NCBI GenBank assembly: GCA_037045435.1
Contig: JBAOID010000041.1
Span: 124,001 to 188,000, forward strand
From: CBDUEF01 sp018063485
GTDB taxonomy: Bacteria; Pseudomonadota; Alphaproteobacteria; Rhodobacterales; Rhodobacteraceae
Reading direction: 5' to 3'
Length of the DNA stretch: 64,000 bases
Numbering within the stretch: position 1 is the stretch's first letter; each line of letters opens with the position of its first letter. Shown one piece after another: positions 43,443 through 53,279 of the stretch. The notes under the pieces were generated by a model. It searched no databases. It saw only the letters and a program-made list of their open reading frames with translations, and was not told the DNA's origin. Position numbers and translations under genes: made by a program.

Positions 43443-45272
43443 ATGACATCAGGCGTACCCATGACGATCAACATCGACCAGACTCTTCGCAACGCCCGCG
43501 CCGAAATCAAGGCGGGGCGCCCAGGCCTCGCGCGGGCCGCCATGTTGGAGGCTCTGGATCGGTATCCGACCAACACCCGCTTGATGACGCTGCTGATCGA
43601 GGCACAGGAGGCCGCCACAGGCCTTCCCGCCCGCCCGTTCACCCAAGCCCATGTGAGGCGTTACCTGCAAATCAAGGCCAATCTCGGGATTCTGAATGCT
43701 CTGGAAGAGGCCGTTGCCTGGGTAAGGATAAACCCCAGGAATGCCAGCGCGCACAATCTTTTCGGGCAGGGCCTCTTCGAGGCAGACCATAAACTTGCAG
43801 GACTGAAACATCTCAAACTGGCCGTAACGCTGGACCCGGCCTATTGGGGCGCAAGCCTGAATTTTTCAAATGGCTTGAAGGCAATCGGCAAGACAACCGA
43901 AGCCGGCAATGTATTGGTGCGCGCGCTCAAGCATAACCCGGACGAGGTGCCTTTGCTGCAAGCCCTGACACAGATCAGGGCAATTCAGAAACGTGACGCC
44001 GAAGCCGTTGAGATTTTCGAACGGCTTGAGAAAAACGACCCCGACAATCCCGATCTGATAACTCAACTTCTTGCGGCAATGGTTGCGGCTGGCCAACTTG
44101 ACAAGGCGCGCACAGGCTTTCAGCAAGCTCGCCTGAAATGGCCCAATGATTTCCGCTTCATGGTGAATCACGGTAACTTTCTGTTCTCCGAAGGGGATCT
44201 TGCCGGAGCGGAAGCCGAGTTTCGCAGGGCAATCGACGCCCATCCAAACGCTGGCTCGCTCTATTTCAGCCTGTGCCGCGTGGTGGATCTTCCCGCGGAC
44301 GATCCGAAGATCAAAACCATGCTGGATCTGCTGGAAGCCCCCTCATCAACCGAGGGCGACAAGACCGCTCTGCACTTTGCCCTGTCCAAGACATTTGAAG
44401 CGCTGGGTGAGGTTGATGCGGCTTTCAAGCATCTGCAACTCGGCAATGATTTGCGCAGCAAGGCTGCGAATTACTCCTTTGATGTGACCAAAAGCTTTTA
44501 CAAGGATCTGATGCGCCGATTTGCCCGCGATGCACTCCCCCCACTCACCCCAACTGCGCCGATAAAACGCCGCCCGGTGTTCATTCTGGGCATGATGCGC
44601 TCAGGCACCACATTGACCGAACAGATATTGTCGTCGCATCCACTGGTTTACGGCGCGGGCGAGTTGGAGAACCTCTCTGCGGTTCTGGCCAGAGAGCTGG
44701 AGCCACCGGCTAAGGAATTCACCACCGAGACCTTGCAGCGCATCCGTGACGGGTATCTGGAGATGTTGGACGCCCTGCCCGGATCAGAGCCTGTGGTTGT
44801 CGACAAACTTCCCGCCAACTATCGCTTGATCGGGCTGATCCGCAAAGCCCTGCCCGAAGCCAGGATTCTGCATATGCAGCGCGATCCGGTCGCCGTGTGC
44901 TGGTCGATCTACAAGACCTTCTTCACAAATATCGAACTTGGATACACCAACTCCTTGCAGGACGTGATGGCGTATCATGATCTTTACACCGAAGTGATGG
45001 ATTTCTGGCGAAGTGAATATCCCGGTGAATTCATGGAAGTGGATTATGAAAAGCTGACGCGGGATCCGGAAACATCCATTCGCGCGATCCTTGATTATTG
45101 CGGGCTGGAATTTGACCCTGCCTGTCTGGCACCGGAAAACAACAAGAAATCGGTGCGGACGGCCTCGATCAAACAGGTGCGTTCGGGCATCTACACCGGC
45201 AGCTCTTCAAAATGGCGGGGGTTCGAGCCTTATCTGGCCCCTCTGGTTGAACATTTCGCGGCCAGGTCCTGA
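43443..45272 (+). CDS. TPR-repeat sulfotransferase
   Basis: A 609-residue protein. Residues ~10-340 are helical TPR-like repeats (for example NASAHNLFGQGLFEADHKLAGLKHLKLAV). The C-terminal domain is a sulfotransferase: the PAPS 5'-phosphosulfate loop FILGMMRSGTTLTEQILSSHP is near residue 380, and HMQRDPVAVCWSIYKTFF holds the 3'-phosphate-binding Arg/Ser motif. It should transfer sulfate from PAPS to a sugar, peptide or lipid; the acceptor is not known. ATG at 43461 is an alternative start. It stands alone between yggS and the porin and ends at a strong terminator. Confidence 0.85.
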   Translation: MTSGVPMTINIDQTLRNARAEIKAGRPGLARAAMLEALDRYPTNTRLMTLLIEAQEAATGLPARPFTQAHVRRYLQIKANLGILNALEEAVAWVRINPRNASAHNLFGQGLFEADHKLAGLKHLKLAVTLDPAYWGASLNFSNGLKAIGKTTEAGNVLVRALKHNPDEVPLLQALTQIRAIQKRDAEAVEIFERLEKNDPDNPDLITQLLAAMVAAGQLDKARTGFQQARLKWPNDFRFMVNHGNFLFSEGDLAGAEAEFRRAIDAHPNAGSLYFSLCRVVDLPADDPKIKTMLDLLEAPSSTEGDKTALHFALSKTFEALGEVDAAFKHLQLGNDLRSKAANYSFDVTKSFYKDLMRRFARDALPPLTPTAPIKRRPVFILGMMRSGTTLTEQILSSHPLVYGAGELENLSAVLARELEPPAKEFTTETLQRIRDGYLEMLDALPGSEPVVVDKLPANYRLIGLIRKALPEARILHMQRDPVAVCWSIYKTFFTNIELGYTNSLQDVMAYHDLYTEVMDFWRSEYPGEFMEVDYEKLTRDPETSIRAILDYCGLEFDPACLAPENNKKSVRTASIKQVRSGIYTGSSSKWRGFEPYLAPLVEHFAARS

Positions 45273-45295
45273 AAATCTTTCCCTGATGAAACAGC

Positions 45296-45324
45296 AAGGC
45301 CCAGAGGAAACTCCGGGCCTTTTT
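45296..45324 (+). terminator. Terminator of the sulfotransferase gene
   Basis: AAGGCCCAGAG (45296-45306), a GAAA tetraloop and CTCCGGGCCTT (45311-45321) pair with one mismatch and run into TTTTT on the plus strand. Confidence 0.85.
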
Positions 45325-45344
45325 GCTTTCCGAAATTGTCGCAT

Positions 45345-45380
45345 TTCAAAAAGAAAAGAGCGGGCAAATGCCCGCTCTTT
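45345..45380 (-). terminator. Terminator of the porin gene
   Basis: AAAGAGCGGGCA and TGCCCGCTCTTT (45355-45380) form a perfect stem; reading on the minus strand it is followed by TTCTTTTTG. It lies 20 bases past the porin stop and back to back with the sulfotransferase terminator. Confidence 0.88.
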
Positions 45381-45399
45381 CCGCCAAATGATCCTGAGA

Positions 45400-46321
45400 T
45401 CAGAAGGACATCGAAACGCCGAGGTCGAAAGCGTCCAGATTGAAGGTATCGTTGTGGACATAGCCACCCATAACCTTGGCACCGCCGCCGAGGTCATAGG
45501 CTGCGCCCAGACCATAAGCAGCCACGCCACCGGATTCTTCACGATCAGTGTAGAAGGCGGTGATGGTCGCGGCGTTGACAGTATAGTCAACCGACAGAGC
45601 GTAGTCGGTGGCAGTGGCTGTCGCGCCGCCGAAGTCGGTTTGCACGATGCCGGCATTAATGGTGGCGGCACCGAAGACTGCCGAACCACCCAAGGTAACC
45701 TGGGTGACGCTATCGCCAACGGGCTTATCGCCTTGCTCGTAGGCCAAGCCAACCGAGTAGTTACCCATGGCATATTTCACGCCAACGCCATAGGCGTTCA
45801 ACGAACCCGAAGGATTGGTTGCCGACACATAAACCGAAACATCACCAGCGTTGTACTCATAGAGCAACGACGGATCGTCCGAAGTGGCCGAGGTGCCGCT
45901 GGTCGTAACAGAACCGCCGCCGGTGCCGATATGCCAGAGTTCGTTCAACGAACCCAGGCTGGTCAAGCCAACGTAGGAGACTTGGGGAACAGCCGCACAC
46001 GGCAGCGCCATCAACGTCGCCCATCGACAGTTTGCCGAAAGCGCCCGAGATGTAAACCGAACCGGCGGTGCCGTTGTTTGCGGAAAGGCCAAAGCCATTG
46101 CGGGCGTTGTCAGCGCGGAACGAAGCGCCGAAGGCCAAGCCGCCATCGGTTTCACCCGACAGGGTGAACTCGACGCGAGCACGGCTGATGAAGATCGTGT
46201 CATCACCAGCGCCGAAGTCATTGAGCAGACCCATGTAGGCCGAACCCGACAGAGCAACTTCAGCGGAAGCGAAGCCAGTCGAAGCAGCCAGGATCGTGGT
46301 AGCAAGAAGAATCTTTTTCAT
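45400..46321 (-). CDS. Outer-membrane porin (Rhodobacter type), one apparent frameshift
   Basis: The start KKILLATTILAASTGFASAEVAL is a signal peptide of about 20 residues. The mature part is rich in amphipathic beta-strands (ARVEFTLSGETDGGLAFGASFRADNA) and ends in GVSMSF, the terminal Phe typical of outer-membrane barrels. It resembles the 16-stranded Rhodobacter porins, allowing passive diffusion of small solutes. The frame breaks between about 45985 and 46010; a single-base change joins LSMGDVDGA to VSYVGLTSLGSLNELW. GAGGGAA precedes the ATG at 46321. It ends at its own terminator. Confidence 0.85.
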
Positions 46322-46674
46322 AGTTTCCCTCGTTGTATCTAAGAAGGTGCGGCCCAACTCAGGGGAATCCGAATTGGGTATGCCCCTGTTTCAGCGTTTG
46401 GCGCTTTGATTGCAATCATCAACGGCACCCCAGCCACGCAAGACGGGCAAACCGGTGCAGTCTTGCCACAGTTGCCCCGCCCAAAGCCGTGACCGGCCGG
46501 AATATACCGCCTTTTGCGGCGCTTGCGGCGACGCACCCTTACTGCGGGTGGGGGAGTTTGTCCGCTTTGTCGTCGTGATACACTTGCAAAGCGTTGCAAC
46601 CCCTACGCCGGAAAAGCCTTGGCACTGCCCCCACGCTCGGCTAGACAGGCGCAAAGGAACCTTTGGGGGGCCGG
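46322..46674. promoter_or_regulatory. Divergent intergenic region between porin and DUF3576 genes
   Basis: A 353-base stretch without a supported gene. It must carry the porin promoter and leader on the minus strand and the DUF3576 promoter on the plus strand. A short CCGCCTTTTGCGG hairpin lies near 46508. I cannot assign defined promoter boxes. Confidence 0.4.
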
Positions 46675-47226
46675 ATGCACCTTTATCGCCTGTCACGTAT
46701 TGTCGCCGCAATCGGCCTCGCCTTGACGCTTGCCGCCTGCGGCGGGATTTCCAGTGGCGACTCGGGGCTTTTCCGCAAACGCGGAGCCACGATCCCCAGC
46801 GAAACCCAGTTGGACAGCAAAGCCCGTGCCGATGCGCAACGGGCGGGATTGGCCAAAGCACGTGGTGAAGACAAGCCCCGCTCGACAATCTGGGATCTGT
46901 TCTCGAATTCGGCCGATCCGAACAAGACGGTCGAGGTCAACAAATACATCTGGGCGGCCAGTCTGGATGTATTGAACTTCCTGCCCATCGAATCGGTGGA
47001 CCCGTTTACCGGCGTGATCGTAACGGGCTACGGCGCGCCTCCGGGTGGGGGCCGCGCCTATCGCGCCACGATCTATATTCAGGACCCCGCGCTTGATGCC
47101 CGCTCGCTGAAGGTGGCGATGCAATCACGGGGCGGCGGTGCTGTTGCACCCGAGACCATTCGCGCGATCGAGGATGCCATCCTGACCCGCGCGCGTCAGT
47201 TGCGAATTCAAGACAGCAAGCTCTGA
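46675..47226 (+). CDS. DUF3576 lipoprotein
   Basis: A 183-residue protein with a lipoprotein signal (LALTLAACGG; Cys at residue 22). The body, with STIWDLFSNSADPNKTVEVNKYIWAASLDVLNFLPIESVDPFTGVIVTGYG, is the DUF3576 signature, widespread in Alphaproteobacteria. Function is unknown; an envelope role is inferred from the lipobox. ATG at 46675 is preferred to the TTG at 46663. A terminator follows, although leuS begins soon after. Confidence 0.88.
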   Translation: MHLYRLSRIVAAIGLALTLAACGGISSGDSGLFRKRGATIPSETQLDSKARADAQRAGLAKARGEDKPRSTIWDLFSNSADPNKTVEVNKYIWAASLDVLNFLPIESVDPFTGVIVTGYGAPPGGGRAYRATIYIQDPALDARSLKVAMQSRGGGAVAPETIRAIEDAILTRARQLRIQDSKL

Positions 47227-47245
47227 AACGGCTGGCAGCGATCTG

Positions 47246-47271
47246 AAAGGCGGGGGCTTTCCCCGCCTTTT
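47246..47271 (+). terminator. Terminator between DUF3576 gene and leuS
   Basis: AAAGGCGGGG (47246-47255) pairs with CCCCGCCTTT (47261-47270) around GCTTT, followed by a short T-run. It ends 75 bases before leuS, which therefore probably has its own promoter. Confidence 0.7.
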
Positions 47272-47345
47272 GCACATCCAACTCGCACTGGACCCTGCCG
47301 CCGCCGCAGTGTAATTCGCGCCATGATCCTATCCAGAGGCCCAAA

Positions 47346-49982
47346 ATGTCGCGTTATGAACCCAAGCTGATTGAACAAAACTGGCAGCAGACCTGGGACA
47401 AGGCCGAGGTGTTCAAGGCGCGTCACGATCCGGCCAGGCCGAAATATTATGTGCTTGAGATGTTCCCCTATCCGTCGGGCCGCATCCACATGGGCCATGT
47501 GCGCAACTATACCATGGGCGATGTGGTGGCGCGCACCAAGGCGGCGCAAGGCTATAGCGTGTTGCATCCGATGGGCTGGGACGCCTTTGGCATGCCCGCC
47601 GAGAATGCTGCCATGGCCACCGGAGTGCATCCGGCTGTCTATACCAAAGGCAATATCGCCGAGATGAAGGCCCAGATGCGGCCTTTGGGCTTTTCCATCG
47701 ACTGGAGCCGCGAATTCGCCACCTGCGATCCCGAATATTACGGCCAACAGCAATCCTTGTTCATCGACATGCTGGCCGCCGGGCTGGTCACGCGCAAATC
47801 GGCCGTGGTGAACTGGGATCCGGTCGATATGACCGTGCTGGCCAATGAACAGGTGATCGACGGCAAGGGTTGGCGTTCGGGGGCCGAAGTGGAACGGCGC
47901 GAGCTGACGCAGTGGTTCTTCAAGATCTCGACCTATTCCGAAGAGCTGTTGACGGCGCTGGACGGTCTGAAAGACTGGCCGGAAAAAGTGCGGATCATGC
48001 AGGCCAACTGGATCGGCCAAAGCCGTGGCCTGCAGTTTGCCTTTGCAACCCAGGGCGCGCCCGCCGGGTTCGAGCGGCTGGAGGTCTACACCACCCGCCC
48101 CGATACCTTGATGGGCGCCTCCTTTGCCGCCATCAGCCCCGATCACCCACTGGCCAAGGCGCTTGAGGCGAAAAACCCCGCGATTGCGGCTTTCGTGGCC
48201 GAATGCCGCAAGGGCGGCACCACGGCGGCAGCGTTGGAAACGGCCGAGAAAAAGGGCATGGACACCGGCATTACCGTGCAGCACCCGTTGGATGCCAACT
48301 GGCATCTGCCGGTCTATATCGCCAATTTCATCCTGATGGATTACGGCACCGGCGCGATTTTCGGCTGCCCGGCGCATGACGCCCGCGATTTCGAGTTTGC
48401 AACAAAATACGGGCTTGCGATTGATCCGGTGTTCACCGCCGAAGACAGCGCCGATGCACCGCAGGCGGAAGCCTATGTGCCGATGAAATCCGAACGCGTC
48501 CGCTATATCCGCGGTTTCGCTGGCGAGTCGGTGCAAACCGGCGATCAGGCAGTTGCCGCCGCCATCGCCCATGCCGAAACCAACGGCTACGGCACCGGCG
48601 TCACCAAATACCGCCTGCGCGATTGGGGAATTTCCCGCCAACGCTATTGGGGCTGCCCGATTCCCGTCGTGCATTGCGACACTTGCGGCGTGGTGCCGGA
48701 ATCCAAGGCCAACCTGCCGATCCGCCTGCCCGAGGATGTGTCTTTCGACATCCCCGGCAATCCGCTTGACCGTCATCCAACATGGCGCGATTGCGCTTGC
48801 CCGTCCTGCGGGGCCAAAGCCCGCCGCGAAACCGACACGATGGACACATTCGTCGATTCAAGCTGGTATTACGCCCGCTTCACCGCGCCCCATGCCGACA
48901 CCCCCACCGATCTGGCCGAGGCGGCCTATTGGATGAACGTCGATCAGTATATCGGCGGGGTCGAGCACGCGATTTTGCACCTGCTCTACAGCCGCTTCTT
49001 CGCCCGCGCCATGCAGGCCACCGGCCATCTGCCTGCCAAGGCGATTGAGCCGTTCAACGCCCTGTTCACCCAAGGCATGGTCACGCATGAGATTTACCAG
49101 ACGCGCGACGCAAATGGCCGTCCGGTCTATCATCTCCCCGAAGAGGTGACGAGTTTTGCCCTCGCCGACCGAAAGGTTACAGTGCTTGGGGATGTGCCGC
49201 CGCCCGATCCGGACATGATCGACGATATTGACGCATGGCTTCAGGGCCTCCTCGACGAAGGCGGCTTGGTTGAGGTCATCCCTTCCGCCAAAATGTCAAA
49301 ATCCAAAAAGAACGTCGTTGATCCGATGCATATCATCGACTCGTTCGGCGCCGACACCGCGCGCTGGTTCGTGATGTCCGACAGCCCGCCCGAGCGCGAT
49401 GTCGAATGGACGGCCTCGGGGGCCGAGGCCGCGAACAAGCACCTCACCCGCGTCTGGGCGCTGTCCACCCGCATCGGTGACATGCCCGCAGATCACAAAG
49501 GCCAAGGCGATGATGATCTTGCCCGCGCCACCGCCAAGGCCGCCCATGAGGTCACGCAAAGCATCGAGGGCTTTGCCTTCAATAAGGCCATCGCCAAACT
49601 GTATGAGTTCACCAACACGATCAGCAAAGCCAATGGCTCGACCGCAGCGATGAAACATGCGATTCGCACCTTGGCGCAATTGATGCAGCCGATGGTCCCC
49701 CATATCGCCGAATCGATTTGGGCGGCACAGGGCGGCGCGGGCCTTTGCGCCCAAGCGCCTTGGCCCAAGGCCGATCCCGCGCTGCTGGTCGATGATACCG
49801 TCACCTTGCCGATCCAGATCAACGGCAAACGCCGGGCGGAAATCACCGTTCCGCGCGACATGGCGGCTTCCGAGATTGAAAAACTGGCGCTGGCGGAGGA
49901 AGATGTCATCAAGTTTCTGGCGGGTCAGCCCGTGAAGAAGCTGATTGTCGTTCCGGGGCGTATCATCAATGTCGTCGTTTAA
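47346..49982 (+). CDS. leuS: Leucyl-tRNA synthetase
   Basis: An 878-residue class I synthetase. The HIGH-type motif is HMGH at residues 48-51 (PYPSGRIHMGHVRNY), an editing domain with TTRPDTLMGASF follows, and KMSKSKKN lies near residue 650. It charges tRNA-Leu. The frame is intact over 2.6 kb, in contrast to several nearby broken genes. lptE starts 14 bases before its stop and holA follows, giving the common alphaproteobacterial leuS-lptE-holA operon. Confidence 0.98.
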   Translation: MSRYEPKLIEQNWQQTWDKAEVFKARHDPARPKYYVLEMFPYPSGRIHMGHVRNYTMGDVVARTKAAQGYSVLHPMGWDAFGMPAENAAMATGVHPAVYTKGNIAEMKAQMRPLGFSIDWSREFATCDPEYYGQQQSLFIDMLAAGLVTRKSAVVNWDPVDMTVLANEQVIDGKGWRSGAEVERRELTQWFFKISTYSEELLTALDGLKDWPEKVRIMQANWIGQSRGLQFAFATQGAPAGFERLEVYTTRPDTLMGASFAAISPDHPLAKALEAKNPAIAAFVAECRKGGTTAAALETAEKKGMDTGITVQHPLDANWHLPVYIANFILMDYGTGAIFGCPAHDARDFEFATKYGLAIDPVFTAEDSADAPQAEAYVPMKSERVRYIRGFAGESVQTGDQAVAAAIAHAETNGYGTGVTKYRLRDWGISRQRYWGCPIPVVHCDTCGVVPESKANLPIRLPEDVSFDIPGNPLDRHPTWRDCACPSCGAKARRETDTMDTFVDSSWYYARFTAPHADTPTDLAEAAYWMNVDQYIGGVEHAILHLLYSRFFARAMQATGHLPAKAIEPFNALFTQGMVTHEIYQTRDANGRPVYHLPEEVTSFALADRKVTVLGDVPPPDPDMIDDIDAWLQGLLDEGGLVEVIPSAKMSKSKKNVVDPMHIIDSFGADTARWFVMSDSPPERDVEWTASGAEAANKHLTRVWALSTRIGDMPADHKGQGDDDLARATAKAAHEVTQSIEGFAFNKAIAKLYEFTNTISKANGSTAAMKHAIRTLAQLMQPMVPHIAESIWAAQGGAGLCAQAPWPKADPALLVDDTVTLPIQINGKRRAEITVPRDMAASEIEKLALAEEDVIKFLAGQPVKKLIVVPGRIINVVV

Positions 49983-50457
49983 CCGCCGCTCGATCCTGCT
50001 CTTGCCGCTGGCGCTGGTCGGCTGTGGCTTTACCCCTGTCTATGGCCCGAACGGCCCGGCGCAAGGGTTGCAAGGCAGTATCCGCGTGGCCGATCCCAGC
50101 GACAAGAACGCCTTCGATCTGGTCGAGCGGCTGGAAGAACGTCTTGGCCGCCCCAATGCCGACCGCTTTGATCTGACCTACACGATCAAAACCGAGCCTT
50201 TCGGCGTCGGCATCACCCCCGATAACGCCATCACCCGCTATAACCTGACGGGCAAGATTGATTGGCAACTGACCGAACGCGCCACCGGCACCCGCATGAC
50301 TGGCGGCACAGTCGACAGTTTCACCTCTTACTCCGCCACCGGCTCTACAGTCGCAGGTCTTGCCGCCGAGGAAGACGCCTATCTGCGCCTGATGCGCCTT
50401 CTGGCCGATCAGATCGTCTCGCGCCTGCTTGCCACTTCGGGTGCTTGGGCGAAATGA
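49969..50457 (+). CDS. lptE: LPS assembly lipoprotein LptE
   Basis: A 162-residue protein with a lipoprotein signal (LLLPLALVGCGF; Cys19) and the FTPVYG motif right after it, typical of LptE. LptE plugs the LptD barrel that inserts lipopolysaccharide in the outer membrane. It overlaps leuS by 14 bases and holA by four bases (ATGA). Sequence conservation in this family is low, so context supports the assignment. Confidence 0.9.
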   Translation: MSSFNRRSILLLPLALVGCGFTPVYGPNGPAQGLQGSIRVADPSDKNAFDLVERLEERLGRPNADRFDLTYTIKTEPFGVGITPDNAITRYNLTGKIDWQLTERATGTRMTGGTVDSFTSYSATGSTVAGLAAEEDAYLRLMRLLADQIVSRLLATSGAWAK

Positions 50458-51470
50458 AACTGGCTGGGGCCGAGGCCAATCGCGCCATTGCCAAACCCGA
50501 TCCCGCCGTCGCCGGGTTGCTGATCTTTGGTGCCGATCCGATGCGGGTGGCGCTCAAACGCCAAGAGGCGATTGCCGCCATCATCGGCCCGCAAGGCGAA
50601 GGCGAAATGCGCCTGACCCGCATCGCCGCCGCCGATCTGCGCAAGGACGCGGCCCTTCTGAACGATGCCACCCGCGAAACCGGCTTTTTCCCCGGTCCGC
50701 GTGTGGTGTTTGTCGAAGATGCCACTGATGGGCTGACCGAAACCCTTGGCCTTGCCCTGAAAGACTGGCAGCAAGGCGACGCCAAGATCATCGTGACGGC
50801 TGGCGGATTGACCGGGAAATCGGCCCTGAAAACCCTGTTTGAAAAGCACCTTCGGGCGGGCTGCATCGGCCTTTACGACAACCCACCCACTCGCGAGGAG
50901 ATTGAGACCGAACTCGCCAAGGCCGGTTTGAAACAGATCGAGCCTTCGGCCATGGCCGATCTGTCGGCCCTTGCCCGCGACATCGACCCCGGTGATTTTC
51001 GCCAGACGCTTGAAAAGATTTCGCTTTATAAATTTCGCGACACATCGCCCCTGACTTCAGCCGAAGTTGCCGCACTCGCCCCCGCCACCATCGAGGCCGA
51101 AGTGGATGATCTTCTCCACGCGGTTGCGAACCGCGATGCAGTTGCCATCGGCCCGCTGATGCGCCGCCTTGAAGGTCAGGGGGTTTATCCTGTGACCCTG
51201 TGTATCGGGGCCCTGCGCCATTTTCGCAGCCTGCATATCGCCAACACCGACTCGGGCGGCATCGCTGCGGGGCTGATGAAAGCGCGCGCTTTCGGCCCGC
51301 GGCGCGACGCGATGCAGCGACAGGCGCAAAACTGGACAACTGCACAATTGGAGACGGCGCTGGCGGAACTCGTCGAAACCGATCTGAGCCTGCGCTCTGC
51401 CTCACGCGCGCCCGCCATGGCGGTGATCGAACGCAGCCTTTTGCGTATCGCCATGTCGAAACGCCGGTAG
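50454..51470 (+). CDS. holA: DNA polymerase III subunit delta
   Basis: A 338-residue protein with the HolA pattern: LLIFGADPMRVALKRQEAI near the N-terminus, RVVFVEDATD, and the C-terminal VYPVTLCIGALRHFRSLHIA plus TDLSLRSASRAPAMAVIERSLLRIA. The delta subunit opens the beta clamp as part of the clamp loader. The start shares four bases with the lptE stop. It ends the leuS-lptE-holA operon. Confidence 0.92.
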   Translation: MKLAGAEANRAIAKPDPAVAGLLIFGADPMRVALKRQEAIAAIIGPQGEGEMRLTRIAAADLRKDAALLNDATRETGFFPGPRVVFVEDATDGLTETLGLALKDWQQGDAKIIVTAGGLTGKSALKTLFEKHLRAGCIGLYDNPPTREEIETELAKAGLKQIEPSAMADLSALARDIDPGDFRQTLEKISLYKFRDTSPLTSAEVAALAPATIEAEVDDLLHAVANRDAVAIGPLMRRLEGQGVYPVTLCIGALRHFRSLHIANTDSGGIAAGLMKARAFGPRRDAMQRQAQNWTTAQLETALAELVETDLSLRSASRAPAMAVIERSLLRIAMSKRR

Positions 51471-51563
51471 GAGCGCCATGCTCCCCCCGATCAGCGCCCC
51501 ACATTCCCGAGCGACACCCGCGCTTTGCAGGTTTGAAAAGCACGAAACACCCGGCAATCCTCA

Positions 51564-51947
51564 ATGCATCCTGACACCATCCAAGCCACAGCCCATGGAA
51601 TGAACAAACCACCCTCCGATCTTGGCCATTTCCTTGGCCCACTCATCAAACTGGCTCTGCGCTTTCCAGAGGTTGAAGGCGTGGTGATTTGGGCACAGGG
51701 CAGCACTTGGCACGCGCAGGACGATACCACGGAATTGCTGGATGCCGAGGAAATCGCCTTTTATGCTGAAGGCCTTTTACTGGAGGGTTTCGGTCTGGTC
51801 TGGCAGGCCATGGCTTCAAGAGAGACCCCGGCACGCCCCGAAACGATATTGCTGTTCTTTTGGCGAGGCACTCAGCCCTCCGAACCCCTGCAATTGGACC
51901 CGGATTGGATCGTTCTGCAATCGGGGCAATGGCAGCCACCTGAATGA
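51564..51947 (+). CDS. Hypothetical protein coupled to the HPP-CBS gene
   Basis: A 127-residue soluble protein I do not recognise. It is acidic, with LIKLALRFPEVEGVVIWAQGS and several tryptophans toward the C-terminus (FFWRG, DPDWIVLQ). ATG at 51600 (NKPPSDLG) is a shorter alternative start. Its stop overlaps the start of the HPP-CBS membrane protein by four bases (ATGA), which supports it being a real, co-translated gene. No signal peptide or membrane segment is seen. Confidence 0.6.
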   Translation: MHPDTIQATAHGMNKPPSDLGHFLGPLIKLALRFPEVEGVVIWAQGSTWHAQDDTTELLDAEEIAFYAEGLLLEGFGLVWQAMASRETPARPETILLFFWRGTQPSEPLQLDPDWIVLQSGQWQPPE

Positions 51948-53044
51948 ACCGCGCTCGGAAACTCGCCCATGCCTTTGGCCCTGCGATGCACCGCCCCAAA
52001 GGCATCGACATCTGGCGCGCGGGCCTTGGGGCTGGGCTGGGGTTGTTTGTGACCGGGGCAGTCCTGTGGTTTCTGGGGCAGGGGCAGGGCAAGACGCTGT
52101 TGTCACACACCTTCCTGATTGCGCCCTTCGGGGCCACCACCTTTCTGATCTTTGCCGTTCCGTCCAGCCCGATGGCACAACCGTGGTCGTCAGTCGTGGG
52201 CAATGGCGCGGCGGCACTGGTGGCTGTCGCCTTGTTGCAATGCGGCCTGCCACAACTGGCCGCAGCGGCTATTGCCGTCACCTTGGGTATCCTTGCCATG
52301 GCAGCCTTGCGCGCCATGCACCCGCCCGGCGGAGCCGTGGCCCTGGCCACCGTGCTGGCCGCCTCGCCAGACCATCTGCCCGGCCTGACCTATGTATTCT
52401 CTTCGGTCGTGCTGGGCACTTCTTGCCTTGTTCTGGCGGGAATCGGCTGGAACCATGCGACGGGCCGGAAATACCCGTTCCGCCAACCCGCCGAGGCCCC
52501 GCATCCACATGGCACCTCCGATGCCACACCCGAACGCCGTCTTGCCCCCTCGCCCGAGGTGCTGGCCTCAGCGCTTGATCGCTTGCGCCTGTCGGCCAAC
52601 CTTGGCGTCGAAGACCTGGCCCGTCTGATCGACATTGCCGAAGCCAAATCTGCCGCCCAGAATGCCGGGCCAATGACGGCGGAAAGAATGATGTCTCATG
52701 ATCTGATCACGGTCAGCCCGCATACCCTGCTTCCCGATCTGGCCCGCGAGTTCCGTATCCATCGCTTCAAATCCCTGCCGATCCGGCACCCTGACGGCAG
52801 CTATGGCGGGCTGGTGCCGCAATCGGCCCTGATCGGACGATCTGACGCAGACGTTACTGCCGAAATGCTTGCCGATCCGAACCTTTCAACAGCACGACGC
52901 GGTACCAACCTTGGCGAAATGATGCAACTCCTGGCCGATGGCCACCAACAAAGCGTGCCTGTGGTGGAAAATGGCCAATTGGTCGGTCTTGTAACCCGCT
53001 CGGATCTGATTGCCATCCTCGCCAGCCACCTGCGGCAAAGCTGA
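51944..53044 (+). CDS. HPP family membrane protein with C-terminal CBS domains
   Basis: A 366-residue protein. Residues ~25-170 contain about four to five membrane segments, with the HPP hallmarks APFGATTFLIFAVPSSPMAQP (residues 60-80) and the HPP triad at 126-128. The C-terminal part from about residue 235 has a CBS pair: MTAERMMSHDLITVSPHTLLPDLAREFRIHRFKSLPI and HQQSVPVVENGQLVGLVTRSDLIAIL. Plant and cyanobacterial HPP proteins can transport nitrite; fusion with CBS domains suggests control by an adenine nucleotide. Substrate here is unknown. It overlaps the unknown gene upstream. Confidence 0.88.
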   Translation: MNRARKLAHAFGPAMHRPKGIDIWRAGLGAGLGLFVTGAVLWFLGQGQGKTLLSHTFLIAPFGATTFLIFAVPSSPMAQPWSSVVGNGAAALVAVALLQCGLPQLAAAAIAVTLGILAMAALRAMHPPGGAVALATVLAASPDHLPGLTYVFSSVVLGTSCLVLAGIGWNHATGRKYPFRQPAEAPHPHGTSDATPERRLAPSPEVLASALDRLRLSANLGVEDLARLIDIAEAKSAAQNAGPMTAERMMSHDLITVSPHTLLPDLAREFRIHRFKSLPIRHPDGSYGGLVPQSALIGRSDADVTAEMLADPNLSTARRGTNLGEMMQLLADGHQQSVPVVENGQLVGLVTRSDLIAILASHLRQS

Positions 53045-53279
53045 GGCAGGCGCCTTTTGCCGCGCAGCCGACCGATGCTCGCGGATCACAACGGCGGCCC
53101 CTCGCACCTGATCTGGGCCCAAGTGGCCAAACCAGAAATCGTCAACACGATCTTGCCCGGCGCCAAGCGGATCGACAGCAACACATGACGATCCGTGTCA
53201 TCGCACAGATGCCGGGCCGCGATCGCCCGAGGAATGCCGCACCCCTGTGATCGGGGAAATAGCGGCTGGCCAACCATGT

